A stretch of 64,000 nt of DNA from Leptospira sp. (GTDB lineage Bacteria; Spirochaetota; Leptospiria; Leptospirales; Leptospiraceae): NCBI GenBank assembly GCA_016742255.1, contig JACVCB010000008.1:89124-153123 (forward strand), in the 5' to 3' direction. Positions 52,282 to 60,920 of the stretch are shown here, piece after piece (positions within the stretch are counted from its first letter, which is position 1; the number at the start of each line of letters is the position of its first letter). Below the pieces are notes generated by a model. The model was not told the origin of the DNA, did not search any database, and worked only from the letters and a program-made list of their open reading frames with translations. The translations under genes were made by a program, and so were the position numbers.

Positions 52282-53505
52282 TTAGTAAAGGATTCGAGTG
52301 CGTATCGAATGTTTGTGTGCTTTGATTTTGTCTTTTAGTTCATCACCCAAATTTTTATCGATTTCCATACTCAAGTAACCAATGTTTGCGGAGGTACTTA
52401 AGTTTTGAGTCAGGATATTTCCTCCCATATCGGAGATAATGGAGTTAATGTCCCTTAGGAAACCTGGTTGGTTTTGGTGGATATTCAGAATTCTGTGGTA
52501 ACCAGATTTTAAATTCCCCAACTCAATGTTTGGAAAGTTCACAGAAAAAGTGGTGGAACCATTATTCATGAATTTTAATAATTTTTCGGCAACTTCCGTT
52601 CCAATGTTTTTTTGCGCTTCTTCTGTAGAACCACCAATGTGCGGAGTGAGAATCACATTGGGAAGTCCTTGGAGTGGACTTACAAATGGATCATCATTTG
52701 ATTTTGGTTCTTCTGGGAATACGTCAACACCAGCTCCTGCAATTTTTCCCGATTTGATTCCTTCTACAAGTGCATCAATTTCGAGAACCTTTCCACGAGA
52801 TAAGTTTAAAACATAAGCCCCATTTTTGAGGAGAGGTAAGTGTTCCTTACGGAATAGGTTTTTGGTATCTTCTGTTTCGGGAACATGGAAAGAAATGAAA
52901 TCAGATTGTTTCAGAAGTTCTTCATAACTATGTGCGGCAGTTGCATTACCAAGTGGGAGTTTGGAGATGATATCATAAAATACCACTCGCATTCCCATGG
53001 ATTCAGCAAGGACCGATACTTGGGTTCCGATATGACCATAGCCAATGATACCGAGAGTTTTCCCTCTCACTTCAAAACAACCTTTTGCGATTTTATTCCA
53101 TTTGCCAAGGTGGACATCCCTTGATTGGTCAGACGCTTTTCTTGCAAGCATGATGATTTCAGCGATAACAAGTTCTGCCACTGACCTTGTGTTACTGTAT
53201 GGAGCATTAAATACAGGAACTGCTCTTTTTTCTGCTTCTTCCAATTCCACTTGGTTGGTTCCGATACAAAAACAACCGATCGTCATTAATTTTTTCGCAT
53301 TCTCTAATGCTTTTTTTGTGACGTTTGTTTTGCTTCGAATACCAAGGATATGGACATCAGAGATTTTTTGGATGAGTTCGTCTTCTTCCATCGCATCTTT
53401 GATGAGAGTTACATCAAAACCATCTCGGTGGAAAAGTTCATATGCATCCTTGTGGATGTTTTCCAGAAGTAGGACTTTTATTTTTCCTTTGGGATAAGAT
53501 ACCAT
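52282..53505 (-). CDS. serA: D-3-phosphoglycerate dehydrogenase
   Basis: 407 residues, short SerA form. The Rossmann motif GIIGYGHIGTQV, the catalytic His in LTPHIGGST and conserved Arg/Glu positions are present. A C-terminal ACT domain (about 335-405) has HQNQPGFLRDINSIISDMGGNI, the serine-feedback site type. First step of serine synthesis, feeding cysteine and glutathione. Confidence 0.94.
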   Translation of the reverse strand: MVSYPKGKIKVLLLENIHKDAYELFHRDGFDVTLIKDAMEEDELIQKISDVHILGIRSKTNVTKKALENAKKLMTIGCFCIGTNQVELEEAEKRAVPVFNAPYSNTRSVAELVIAEIIMLARKASDQSRDVHLGKWNKIAKGCFEVRGKTLGIIGYGHIGTQVSVLAESMGMRVVFYDIISKLPLGNATAAHSYEELLKQSDFISFHVPETEDTKNLFRKEHLPLLKNGAYVLNLSRGKVLEIDALVEGIKSGKIAGAGVDVFPEEPKSNDDPFVSPLQGLPNVILTPHIGGSTEEAQKNIGTEVAEKLLKFMNNGSTTFSVNFPNIELGNLKSGYHRILNIHQNQPGFLRDINSIISDMGGNILTQNLSTSANIGYLSMEIDKNLGDELKDKIKAHKHSIRTRILY

Positions 53506-53562
53506 AGGAACAGGATTTTTTCCTTTGCCAAACCTTGCATCTCGAAAAAGGTTGGGTGTATC

Positions 53563-54111
53563 ATGGAAAGAATCTTCTCACTCACCCGAATTTCCTCGAT
53601 TTTCCTCCTTTTTTTGGTCCTCGTTTCCTGTTCCGGGAGTAAGGCCTTTGTCGTCACCCCAGAACCGACCTTGGAGCAACAAACCGCGATTTCCAAAGAC
53701 ATTTGTATGCAAAAATACCTATGGTTATTCTCAGGAAAACGCCCTTGTGTGTATTTTAAGGCAGAACGAGATAATGGCACAGGAGCTATCAATTATTTCC
53801 TACTATATGAAATTGGAACCTTCGATGTTGATATCCCCATTGGTGTATCATTAAAGTTGGGAGAAACTTGGTACAATTTAAAAAAGACCAATACTGATTA
53901 TTCTGATACCATCATTGTCACTTCGGCACTCACACAAGACATGTTACCAAAAATTGGTGAAAACCAAAACATTACCATCAGTTACACAAATCGAAAGGAA
54001 ACCATCAATTACCAATTGAATGGAGACCAAACGGCAAAATTCCAATCCAATCTCTCTAAACTCATCCGTGTGATTGAATCGGAACCAAAACTCAATATTA
54101 ACAAACGTTAA
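53563..54111 (+). CDS. Putative lipoprotein of unknown function
   Basis: 182 residues. A type II signal (LLFLVLVSC, lipidated C23) with spirochaetal lipobox VLVSC. The mature part is mostly beta-strand-like (YFLLYEIGTFDVDIPIGVSLKLG; TISYTNRKETINYQL). I do not recognise a family. Single-gene unit ending at a bidirectional terminator. Confidence 0.75.
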   Translation: MERIFSLTRISSIFLLFLVLVSCSGSKAFVVTPEPTLEQQTAISKDICMQKYLWLFSGKRPCVYFKAERDNGTGAINYFLLYEIGTFDVDIPIGVSLKLGETWYNLKKTNTDYSDTIIVTSALTQDMLPKIGENQNITISYTNRKETINYQLNGDQTAKFQSNLSKLIRVIESEPKLNINKR

Positions 54112-54165
54112 GAATCAATCAGGCAATTTTTAATACCGTAAGGTTTTAGAAACCTCTCTTTCAAT

Positions 54166-54208
54166 AAAAAACCTCTCCAAAACTTAAGTGTTTAGGAGAG
54201 GTTTTTTT
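54166..54208. terminator. Bidirectional terminator between the lipoprotein gene and lysS
   Basis: ACCTCTCC (54171-54178) pairs with GGAGAGGT (54195-54202), flanked by an A run before and a T run after. It works in both directions for the convergent genes. Confidence 0.88.
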
Positions 54209-54234
54209 ATCCCTAGTGAAGATGTCTGAGGATT

Positions 54235-55728
54235 CTACTCTGGGCGCATCAGTGGAAATAAAATTGTATCCCGAATGGAATGTGAATCAGTGAGTAACAT
54301 GACCAATCGATCAATTCCAATCCCAAGCCCACCAGTTGGCGGAAGACCATATTCGAGGGCACGGATATAATCATCATCCATCATAAAGGCTTCGTCATCT
54401 CCGGCTTCCCTTTGTTTTACTTGTTCTTCAAAACGTTCCCTTTGGTCGAAAGGATCGTTTAACTCAGTAAAGGCGTTCCCAATCTCTCTTCCAGCCACAT
54501 ATGGTTCAAATCGTTCCACATACTTAGGATCATCTTCTCTTGATTTTGCAAGAGGTGAGAGTTCTTTTGGAAAGTCAGTGATAAAGATAGGTTGGATGAG
54601 GTGAGGTTCTACAAGTGAACTAAACACATCATCACATACTTTCCAAATCGATACTGAATCAGAAGAATCAACTCCTTTCGATTTTGCTTTTTCAATGGCT
54701 TCTTTTACATCGGAGATTTGGCTAAAATCAATTCCTGAATAGTCTTTGATGATATCAATGTATTTCACTCGTTTCCAAGGAGGAGTGAGGTCAATCTGGT
54801 CTTTGCCATAAGCAAATTTTAAACCTTTTCCAATGGATTGTGCGACGGAAACGATCATCCTTTCGGTAAGGGATAACATAGTTTCCATATCACCAAATGC
54901 CATATACGCTTCCATCATGGTAAATTCTGGGTTGTGTTTTGTGGAGATCCCTTCGTTACGAAAGTTACGGTTGAGTTCAAACACTCGGTCCATTCCACCC
55001 ACAATGAGTCGTTTTAAATATAATTCTGGTGCAATTCGAAGGAAAAGTTCCATATCAAGAGTATTGTGGTGGGTGACAAACGGTCTTGCTGCCGCACCTC
55101 CCGCAATCGGTTGCATCATAGGAGTTTCTACTTCTAAAAATCCTTCATTTGTTAAAAACTTACGAATTTCTGAGATGATGCGGGAGCGCATTTTGAATGT
55201 TTCGCGAACGTTTTCGTTAACGACAAGGTCCACATAACGCATTCTATATCGTTGTTCTACGTCGGAAAAAGCATCATACACTACACCGTCTTTTTCTTTT
55301 ACAACGGGAAGTGGTCGTATACATTTTGCTAGCAATTGAACATTTGTTAAGTGAAGGGTGGTTTCTCCTTTTTGTGTTTGGAATAACCAACCTTCAATGC
55401 CAATCCAATCACCTAAGTCTAAAGACTTAAATAATGAATAATTTTCTTCGCCTAGGTCATCCCGAGTCGCATACAATTGGATGAGTCCTTCTGCATCTTT
55501 TAAATGGGCAAAACTTGCTTTCCCCATAACACGTTTTGCATGCAGACGTCCACCGAGTTTGAAAGATTTTTTCTCAGATTGGCTAGGATCAAAACTAGAT
55601 AATAATGTTTTGGAATCTGAATTTGGAAAAAAACGAAGTGGGTAAGGATTGATTCCTTTTGATTTTAAATCATTTATCTTTTGAATTCTTTGTTCGATGA
55701 GTTCGTTTGAATCTTTTATTTCATCCAT
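54235..55728 (-). CDS. lysS: Lysyl-tRNA synthetase, class II
   Basis: 497 residues. An OB-fold anticodon domain (about 60-150) precedes the class II core, with motif 2 [15 protein letters not shown] and motif 3 [32 protein letters not shown] is LysS-specific. It charges tRNA-Lys; a tRNA-Lys gene is in this window but not linked. Confidence 0.97.
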   Translation of the reverse strand: MDEIKDSNELIEQRIQKINDLKSKGINPYPLRFFPNSDSKTLLSSFDPSQSEKKSFKLGGRLHAKRVMGKASFAHLKDAEGLIQLYATRDDLGEENYSLFKSLDLGDWIGIEGWLFQTQKGETTLHLTNVQLLAKCIRPLPVVKEKDGVVYDAFSDVEQRYRMRYVDLVVNENVRETFKMRSRIISEIRKFLTNEGFLEVETPMMQPIAGGAAARPFVTHHNTLDMELFLRIAPELYLKRLIVGGMDRVFELNRNFRNEGISTKHNPEFTMMEAYMAFGDMETMLSLTERMIVSVAQSIGKGLKFAYGKDQIDLTPPWKRVKYIDIIKDYSGIDFSQISDVKEAIEKAKSKGVDSSDSVSIWKVCDDVFSSLVEPHLIQPIFITDFPKELSPLAKSREDDPKYVERFEPYVAGREIGNAFTELNDPFDQRERFEEQVKQREAGDDEAFMMDDDYIRALEYGLPPTGGLGIGIDRLVMLLTDSHSIRDTILFPLMRPE

Positions 55729-55729
55729 G

Positions 55730-56368
55730 TTAAAGGATACCTCTGATGTAAGAATAGATATAACGTACGAATTCTACGGAAACTTCTTTCGTACCTGATT
55801 CTGATAAAAACCAATTCGAACCCGAAATTTCAGATGGAAAACTATACGCTGTGACTTTTACGGGCAAACTGGTTAATGTTTTTTTGTAAATATTCAAAAC
55901 ACGACGTTTTTCAAACTCTCGTGTTAGGAGTAATATTGACCCTAAATTGTCAGAAACAGCTAATTTTAATAGGTTTTTGGATGCCTCGTCTGTGTCACCC
56001 ATTTTGGAAGCCGGGATAACAAGAGTCATGATTTGAGAACTTGGGATACCGTTTGAAATAAGGAATTCTTTCACTTTTTGGTCTATTTCAAAAGGTCCGA
56101 CCAATTGGTTTTGTGATTTGTCTTCTTTACTAACAAGGATTAGTTTTTTGAAATCTGACTTGGAATACAAGTTTGTGAGTGCCTTTAATTGTTTTCTGTT
56201 CGGCAAAACGTCTGTGAGTTCCAATACGGCTACGTCTGATTTTTGGTATGGATCATTTGTTCCTAACCAATATGGGCTTGAAAGTAACAAACCCAAACAA
56301 AGAAAGATGGGCGAAAGAAAGCCAAGAAAGAGTAGTTTAAAGCGAAAGGTTAAATCGGAAACTTGCAT
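55730..56368 (-). CDS. Membrane-anchored DUF218/YdcF-like protein (tentative)
   Basis: 212 residues. A single hydrophobic segment (about 10-32) precedes an alpha/beta domain. KSDVAVLEL near the start, [11 protein letters not shown], then [16 protein letters not shown] and [12 protein letters not shown] follow the order of the DUF218 (SanA/YdcF/ElyC) fold, and [10 protein letters not shown] fits its late strand. Similarity is weak. It overlaps or abuts lysS within 1-2 nt and is probably co-transcribed. Confidence 0.6.
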   Translation of the reverse strand: MQVSDLTFRFKLLFLGFLSPIFLCLGLLLSSPYWLGTNDPYQKSDVAVLELTDVLPNRKQLKALTNLYSKSDFKKLILVSKEDKSQNQLVGPFEIDQKVKEFLISNGIPSSQIMTLVIPASKMGDTDEASKNLLKLAVSDNLGSILLLTREFEKRRVLNIYKKTLTSLPVKVTAYSFPSEISGSNWFLSESGTKEVSVEFVRYIYSYIRGIL

Positions 56369-56429
56369 ACTGATGACCCCTACAACCTACTGAGAACTAA
56401 GGGCAAGTGACAAGAGAAAATTCATCTCC

Positions 56430-56457
56430 TTGACGAAAGAACCCGTTTTCCTAACCT
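56430..56457 (+). promoter_or_regulatory. Promoter for tRNA-Leu
   Basis: TTGACG (56430-56435) and TAACCT (56452-56457) with a 16-nt spacer, ending 16 nt before the tRNA gene. Confidence 0.55.
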
Positions 56458-56473
56458 GTCCACATACACACCC

Positions 56474-56555
56474 GCTCGGATGGTGGAATTGGTAGACACG
56501 CTACTTTGAGGTGGTAGTGCCGCAAGGTGTGGGGGTTCGAGTCCCCCTTCGAGCA
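56474..56555 (+). tRNA. tRNA-Leu(GAG)
   Basis: A type II tRNA of 82 nt. Acceptor GCTCGGA/TTCGAGC with one G-T pair, anticodon arm CTACT/GGTAG around TTGAGGT (anticodon GAG), a long variable arm (TGCCGCAAGGTGT) and T arm GGGGG/CCCCC. Discriminator A at 56555; CCA is not encoded. It marks the edge of an accessory stretch. Confidence 0.96.
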
Positions 56556-56783
56556 GTGGTTATTACCGAAGCTCACATTTCTATAATCCCCCAAAATCAG
56601 AAGATTTCGTAGTTCAGGAACAAATCTTACAGTTCCTAAGAAACTGATCTCATCCAAAGCCAATTGACCCCATTTACAGCTTAAGAACCCATAACTTCGA
56701 AAACTTTGCTTTAATAGATTGTTTCGAACCTCAGCTCCATCGGAAGAGACACCTTTGACCGATCTCTCACTAGACAGATTGTC
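56556..56783. other. Gene-poor spacer beyond tRNA-Leu
   Basis: No convincing gene. On the - strand, the frame of the adjoining frameshifted gene stays open beyond its TGA for about 75 codons to the tRNA, which may be decayed coding sequence or chance. No repeat of the tRNA 3' end, integrase or insertion-sequence end was found here. Confidence 0.5.
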
Positions 56784-57060
56784 TCAATGTTCATAGAAGG
56801 ATCTTGTAGTAAATACTCCAACCGCTAAATTTTGAACTTTCCAATTGATGTTCGGATATTGAGTTGATACATAAAAGTCCAAGCCAAAATACCCATACCA
56901 TGGACTTTCAATAAGATCACCTAATGGTTCAATACAGAAAGTTAGAATCATTTTATTCTTTTGGAATAGATTGCTGGCAAATGCTGGCGATTGAGAGGGA
57001 ATTGAAAATAAATTGATTTGCATTATGAATACTAAATTTTTGACACAAATATTTTTTCAT
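56784..57060 (-). pseudogene. Frameshifted small secreted-protein gene
   Basis: An ATG at 57060 lies 2 nt after the upstream lipoprotein stop and has an AGGA ribosome-binding site (57067-57070) at 6-nt spacing. Its own frame stops after 35 codons. If one A is removed from the six-A run (57052-57057), the frame joins a 79-codon open frame, giving a 91-residue product that starts MKNICVKNLVFIMQINLFSI and continues with a signal-peptide-like PSQSPAFA cleavage region. The mature part holds SPWYGYFGLDFYVSTQYPNI. I do not recognise it. It is either a pseudogene, a phase-variable gene or a homopolymer sequencing error; an ATG at 57023 could start a shorter product. Confidence 0.45.
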
Positions 57061-57062
57061 AT

Positions 57063-57557
57063 TTAATCCTGCCGTATTGATACTGACGCATTTCCAGAGA
57101 GTAGTTTAAGGTAAAATGCATTCTGTAGAACTCTAACATCATTTATATCTAGTTGGTATTGTAGCTCAGTAGTAGATGCTGATATAGGAGTCTCTATCGT
57201 TAATGTAGAATTACTTGCGTTGCAAAGTCTTAATGCTGAGAATTCTAAAGTAGTGGATGCGTCTTTCGTAATTACTAAAACGTAATTCCTGCTCTGATTT
57301 GGTGGTGGCAGATTGTTAACTGAAGAAATGTTAAAGATGAACGAGTTTGTCGTTGATAACGTTAACGAATAATTTACACCTTTCTCAATGGTTTGATTAA
57401 CAGTTGGACATATCCTAGAAGAAGACAAGAGATATTGGTAAAAACCAAAACCTAAATATTTATCTGTTACATTGTCATCTTCTTCTGTAAGTCTATTTAA
57501 ACCAGTGCATGAGTAGCTTAATACAATACATAATGATAATACCAAATGCTTTTTCAT
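57063..57557 (-). CDS. Putative lipoprotein of unknown function
   Basis: 164 residues with a lipoprotein signal (MKKHLVLSLCIVLSYSC, lipidated C17). The mature protein is Ser/Thr/Asn-rich and strand-rich with no charged helix-forming stretch (GVNYSLTLSTTNSFIFNISS), suggesting a small beta-sandwich surface lipoprotein. Family not recognised. AT-rich relative to the housekeeping genes. Probably co-transcribed with the frameshifted gene downstream. Confidence 0.65.
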   Translation of the reverse strand: MKKHLVLSLCIVLSYSCTGLNRLTEEDDNVTDKYLGFGFYQYLLSSSRICPTVNQTIEKGVNYSLTLSTTNSFIFNISSVNNLPPPNQSRNYVLVITKDASTTLEFSALRLCNASNSTLTIETPISASTTELQYQLDINDVRVLQNAFYLKLLSGNASVSIRQD

Positions 57558-57735
57558 AACGATTTTCTCCCTCGGTTAATTATTTCTTCTGATACTTTCT
57601 TTCTGTGAGCAACAGTCTTGGTTTGAACTATTTTTAGGAATTCTAATTAAATAACATTCACTTCCTAGCCAAAATCCAGTTTTAGACGAATCATTATAGC
57701 AAAAGAATCAGTTTTCTCTCACAGCAATTAAATCT

Positions 57736-58044
57736 TTAATTGGTTTTGATATTTATGAAATTAAAGTTAACAAAAGTTATATAAATTTCATTCAAAAAAA
57801 TTGATTGATGTGCTTTTGCGTAGACTGCAAACATTTGTTCGTTCTTTTTGATCGCTTTCGTGATGCCTGTATTGTTCATACATTCGCCGACAGTAGAAGT
57901 AACAATTGGCGGATCGTAAATTTTCGTTAGATGCCATTTTTTTAATAAAAAGTAGGATTGAACTAACTTCAAAATCAGAGATGGCAAAATTAAAGCGAAA
58001 ATGACGATTTTGGTATTTTTCGATTGATGAATATTATTATTCAT
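57736..58044 (-). CDS. Small membrane-anchored hypothetical protein
   Basis: 102 residues. One hydrophobic segment near the N-terminus (KIVIFALILPSLILKLVQSYFLL, trimmed 12-34) is followed by a soluble part with a single cysteine (VGECMNN). No family recognised. AT-rich codon use like its neighbours. A real gene is likely but not certain. Confidence 0.5.
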   Translation of the reverse strand: MNNNIHQSKNTKIVIFALILPSLILKLVQSYFLLKKWHLTKIYDPPIVTSTVGECMNNTGITKAIKKNEQMFAVYAKAHQSIFLNEIYITFVNFNFINIKTN

Positions 58045-58137
58045 AATGATCTTGTAAGTGGAAAATGATTGAACGCTGGTTAAATTGTAAATAAAAAAAA
58101 TGTATCAGTGAATGAAATTTTCAGGGTAAAGGTTGGG

Positions 58138-58419
58138 ATGAAAAAGAAATCGTATATTTTAATGTTGTTAAGTGTATTTCTATTAATTTCTTGCACTACA
58201 ATGGCAAAATCTATTGGTTATATTGAACCAGGGAATATCAAACCTCAAACGAATATGGAAGAATTTAAATACTGTAGTTTAACTTATCCTGAGATATTGG
58301 CACGTGCTGTTTCCGAATTGAAAGAAAAATCAAAAAAATCGAAATTTCAGAACTTAAGTTTGTATTTCTACTCTGACAATTTAATTTTCAATTGTGTGAG
58401 GATCGAATATGAAAAGTAA
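58138..58419 (+). CDS. Small lipoprotein, first of a tandem pair
   Basis: About 93 residues from the ATG at 58138; a GTG at 58108 adds ten residues that would spoil the signal. Signal MKKKSYILMLLSVFLLISC, lipidated C19. The mature part has EFKYCSLTYPEILARAVSEL and ends SLYFYSDNLIFNCVRIEYEK. It overlaps the next gene by 11 nt. The two share a CS...A..A..E...N...F.C...E pattern. Function unknown. Confidence 0.62.
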   Translation: MKKKSYILMLLSVFLLISCTTMAKSIGYIEPGNIKPQTNMEEFKYCSLTYPEILARAVSELKEKSKKSKFQNLSLYFYSDNLIFNCVRIEYEK

Positions 58420-58708
58420 AATTGTTATTATTTTGTTAGTAATTTTTAATGTTTCCTGTGTTAATTGGGGTGATTACCGAGATTTGAGACTCGATCCTCA
58501 AATAGTAACAAGTGAAGACGTTTTGGTAAAGGGAAGAAGTTGTTCAATTTTATTAGTTCCTCCTGTGCCAAGGCTGGACGTTGCAATCAAAAATGCTCTT
58601 GAACAGTCTCCAGGAAAACGTGGTATTAAGAATCCTATAATCAAGGACGAATATTTTTTCTTTATCAGGTGTATGACAGTTGAAGGATACGCAACTGAAG
58701 CTTTTTAA
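58409..58708 (+). CDS. Small lipoprotein, second of a tandem pair
   Basis: 99 residues. Signal MKSKIVIILLVIFNVSC, lipidated C17. The mature part has KGRSCSILLVPPVPRLDVAI and DEYFFFIRCMTVEG, with cysteines and the spacing of the preceding lipoprotein, suggesting a diverged duplication. Function unknown. Confidence 0.62.
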   Translation: MKSKIVIILLVIFNVSCVNWGDYRDLRLDPQIVTSEDVLVKGRSCSILLVPPVPRLDVAIKNALEQSPGKRGIKNPIIKDEYFFFIRCMTVEGYATEAF

Positions 58709-58770
58709 TTCAATTCTAAGAGATGAGTTCCTTGCTTAAAATTACTGTTACTCACTATTTTATTGATAAC

Positions 58771-59274
58771 CTAGTTAAGAATTTTTAAACCTTCTGACAG
58801 ATATCCCATCATATTTTCATGGAGTAAGTATCTTGGATATACCTTTCGACCCACAGTTTCGTCAAAAAAGGTATCAAATTCAAACTGATTATAAATGTAG
58901 ACCTTCTTTTTATAAAATCGGTATTGGGCAATCAGGTATTCATTCTCCGAAAAATAGAATTCGCTGAATGCTTCGTGTTTTTCAAATTCTCGCATTAGAA
59001 TTTTGTGCAAATTGTTTTCGATATCACCTAGGATCCCGATTTGGTAAGAATAAGGAAGACCATCGTAGAAATCATCTCCGCTAAAAATGACAAAGTTTGT
59101 CGATTTGTCAGGTACAAAATCTTTCAGTGCTTTTGTTAAGGATTCCCAAACTGATTGCCCATAATTTGAAGAAATTTTTTCCAATTTCGCTAAATCAAAG
59201 GTATACGCATAGAGGTCTGAATCTTCATCATTGAGTAGGTCAAAGTCGTATCGATTGGGAGGATTGAGTATCAT
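58771..59274 (-). CDS. Hypothetical cytoplasmic protein
   Basis: 167 residues, acidic and aromatic-rich, with no signal or membrane segment. It reads as a single alpha/beta domain (DKSTNFVIFSGDDFYDGLPY; AQYRFYKKKVYIYNQFEFD). I do not recognise a family. It stands alone. Confidence 0.6.
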   Translation of the reverse strand: MILNPPNRYDFDLLNDEDSDLYAYTFDLAKLEKISSNYGQSVWESLTKALKDFVPDKSTNFVIFSGDDFYDGLPYSYQIGILGDIENNLHKILMREFEKHEAFSEFYFSENEYLIAQYRFYKKKVYIYNQFEFDTFFDETVGRKVYPRYLLHENMMGYLSEGLKILN

Positions 59275-59355
59275 GGGTTACCTGCTTTAAAAGTAACAAT
59301 ACCATCCTAGTAAGACAAAATAATCAGATGGAAATCAATTCCGTACATTTTTGAT

Positions 59356-59467
59356 CCGACTTGCGAGATAAATATTCCTAAAAATGGAAAGTCGGTAGCA
59401 TTCACCTCACATAAAAATCCAACAATCTGGTGAGTGAAGGAATGCGTTCGAATTTAAGTTTCGAACG
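59356..59467. other. Structured intergenic segment (candidate ncRNA, 3' UTR or small palindromic element)
   Basis: Three inverted repeats follow one another. CCGACTT (59356-59362) pairs with AAGTCGG (59389-59395). GCATTC (59398-59403) plus CTCAC (59406-59410) pair with GTGAG (59430-59434) plus GAATGC (59440-59445). CGTTCGAA (59445-59452) pairs with TTCGAACG (59460-59467). A terminator-like hairpin follows at 59495-59522. No open frame fills the segment. Orientation cannot be decided because the stems are symmetrical. Confidence 0.4.
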
Positions 59468-59494
59468 AGTCGATGTTAGAAGATTTGAATCTTT

Positions 59495-59522
59495 AAAAAA
59501 GGATAAATAACTTATCCTTTTT
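59495..59522. terminator. Terminator next to the hydrolase gene
   Basis: GGATAA (59501-59506) pairs with TTATCC (59512-59517), with A run before and T run after, so it can act on either strand. It lies 5 nt beyond the stop of the - strand hydrolase gene and would also end a + strand transcript from the structured segment. Confidence 0.75.
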
Positions 59523-59527
59523 CTTCC

Positions 59528-60412
59528 TTACTTCAAATACTCCGTAAAAAAACCAACTGTCCTCTTTTCGGCTTCTTTAGGATCAAAATTCCAGATTCGT
59601 TCGTGGCGATTGCATTCAGGTGCCCATAGACTTTTAGGTTCTTTTGCTTTTGCATATAAGTCCTCTGCATGGTGGTAGTCTACATAATCATCCATTTTAC
59701 AATGAAAAATGGCAATGGGTCTTGGGTTGATGTTTGCAATCGAATCAATCGGTCTTACGGAATTCATATCAATTCCACTTCGGTAGTCCAATACCAATTT
59801 CACAACGGGGATAAGGGGATAATAAGGAATTCCAAAATCACGTTTGGCGGATTCTATGAGAACATCCATTGCACTCACATACCCGCTGCTAAAGAGTCCA
59901 ACTTTGATTTCGGGATGGTTTGCCATAGCGATGATACTGGTCGCAGATCCCATGGAAAATCCAAAGATCCCAATTCTCGTTTCTCCTTTTGCCTTTAAGA
60001 ACTGAAGTGCTGCTTCCACATCCTTTTGTTCGAGGCCACCCATTGTTGCATACCCACCATGGTTTCTGCGAAGGCTAAGAAGTAATAAATTGTAACCTGC
60101 TTGGTGTAGGCTCTTGGAAAAACGGAGGCCTTCATTCCTTTGTCCACCATGCCCATGCACCATAAGGATAGTGCCTTTAGGTTGTTTGGCGGGGATCCAG
60201 TAACTAACAAGGTTCAGTTTGTCTTCGGTGGTGATGTTTACTTCTTCAAATTCCAATCCCAATTCTTTTGGTCCGTCACAATAAACATGATGGTCTGGGT
60301 TACAACGAACCTTTGGGTACAAAACCAATCCTGCGAAGTAATAGGCAACGCCAAAGAGTAGGATGAGACTAAAAAACAAAATAATCGAGATAAGTTTGAA
60401 GGTTCGTTTCAT
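59528..60412 (-). CDS. Membrane-anchored alpha/beta hydrolase
   Basis: 294 residues. A signal anchor (about 6-28) precedes an alpha/beta-hydrolase fold with oxyanion MVHGHGGQRNEG, nucleophile Ser in GFSMGSA, acid Asp in CKMDDYVDY and His in NRHERIWNF. Related to the BEM46/YqkD-type peptidase S9-like hydrolases. Substrate unknown. Confidence 0.85.
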   Translation of the reverse strand: MKRTFKLISIILFFSLILLFGVAYYFAGLVLYPKVRCNPDHHVYCDGPKELGLEFEEVNITTEDKLNLVSYWIPAKQPKGTILMVHGHGGQRNEGLRFSKSLHQAGYNLLLLSLRRNHGGYATMGGLEQKDVEAALQFLKAKGETRIGIFGFSMGSATSIIAMANHPEIKVGLFSSGYVSAMDVLIESAKRDFGIPYYPLIPVVKLVLDYRSGIDMNSVRPIDSIANINPRPIAIFHCKMDDYVDYHHAEDLYAKAKEPKSLWAPECNRHERIWNFDPKEAEKRTVGFFTEYLK

Positions 60413-60482
60413 GAGATAAGGAAATTACGAGGAAAATGAAAATCTGCAAGTAAAAAAAAGGGGAACTTAAACAGATGGAAGT

Positions 60483-60920
60483 ATGGAAGCAGCTTTAGGT
60501 GTATTTTTCATTTGTTGTATGAGTGTTCTCAGTCCTTTTTCTGGAGTAGACGAAGGTGAACTCCGAGGTTGTCCACCTTCACCTAACTGTGTTTCGTCGC
60601 AAAGTATGAAATACAATTTTGTTCATAAAGTGGATCCGATTGTATATTCAACCTCTAGAGAAGAGGCATACAAACGAATTTCCAAATTTTTTCACGAGTC
60701 AGAAAATATCTACATCAGTGAAGAAAAAGAAGGGGAATACATTCGAATCATCTTTTTTACAAAAGTGTTTCGCTTTCCCGATCGAGTGGAGGTTTACTTT
60801 CCAAGTGACAAAAAGGAAGTCCAGGTTAGGTCACAGTCAATCCTTGGCCTTTGGGATATTTTTGCCAACCGAAGGAGAGTGAATTCCTTTCGGGAAATCT
60901 TAGGAAAAGTCGAATCATAA
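60483..60920 (+). CDS. DUF1499 family protein
   Basis: 145 residues. LRGCPPSPNCVSSQ and the end VQVRSQSILGLWDIFANRRRVNSFREIL match DUF1499. The N-terminal hydrophobic stretch (3-20) may be a signal. Function of the family is unknown. The 3' end overlaps the convergent oxidoreductase by 6 nt. Confidence 0.82.
   Translation: MEAALGVFFICCMSVLSPFSGVDEGELRGCPPSPNCVSSQSMKYNFVHKVDPIVYSTSREEAYKRISKFFHESENIYISEEKEGEYIRIIFFTKVFRFPDRVEVYFPSDKKEVQVRSQSILGLWDIFANRRRVNSFREILGKVES

Noticed and set aside
56451..56663. 70-codon - strand frame across tRNA-Leu
   Set aside because: Its C-terminal half is the antisense of tRNA-Leu. The N-terminal part may be decayed coding sequence but gives no recognisable protein.
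56474..59467. Genomic island with attachment repeats at tRNA-Leu
   Set aside because: No direct repeat of the tRNA 3' end and no integrase gene were seen; kept only as a composition-based observation.
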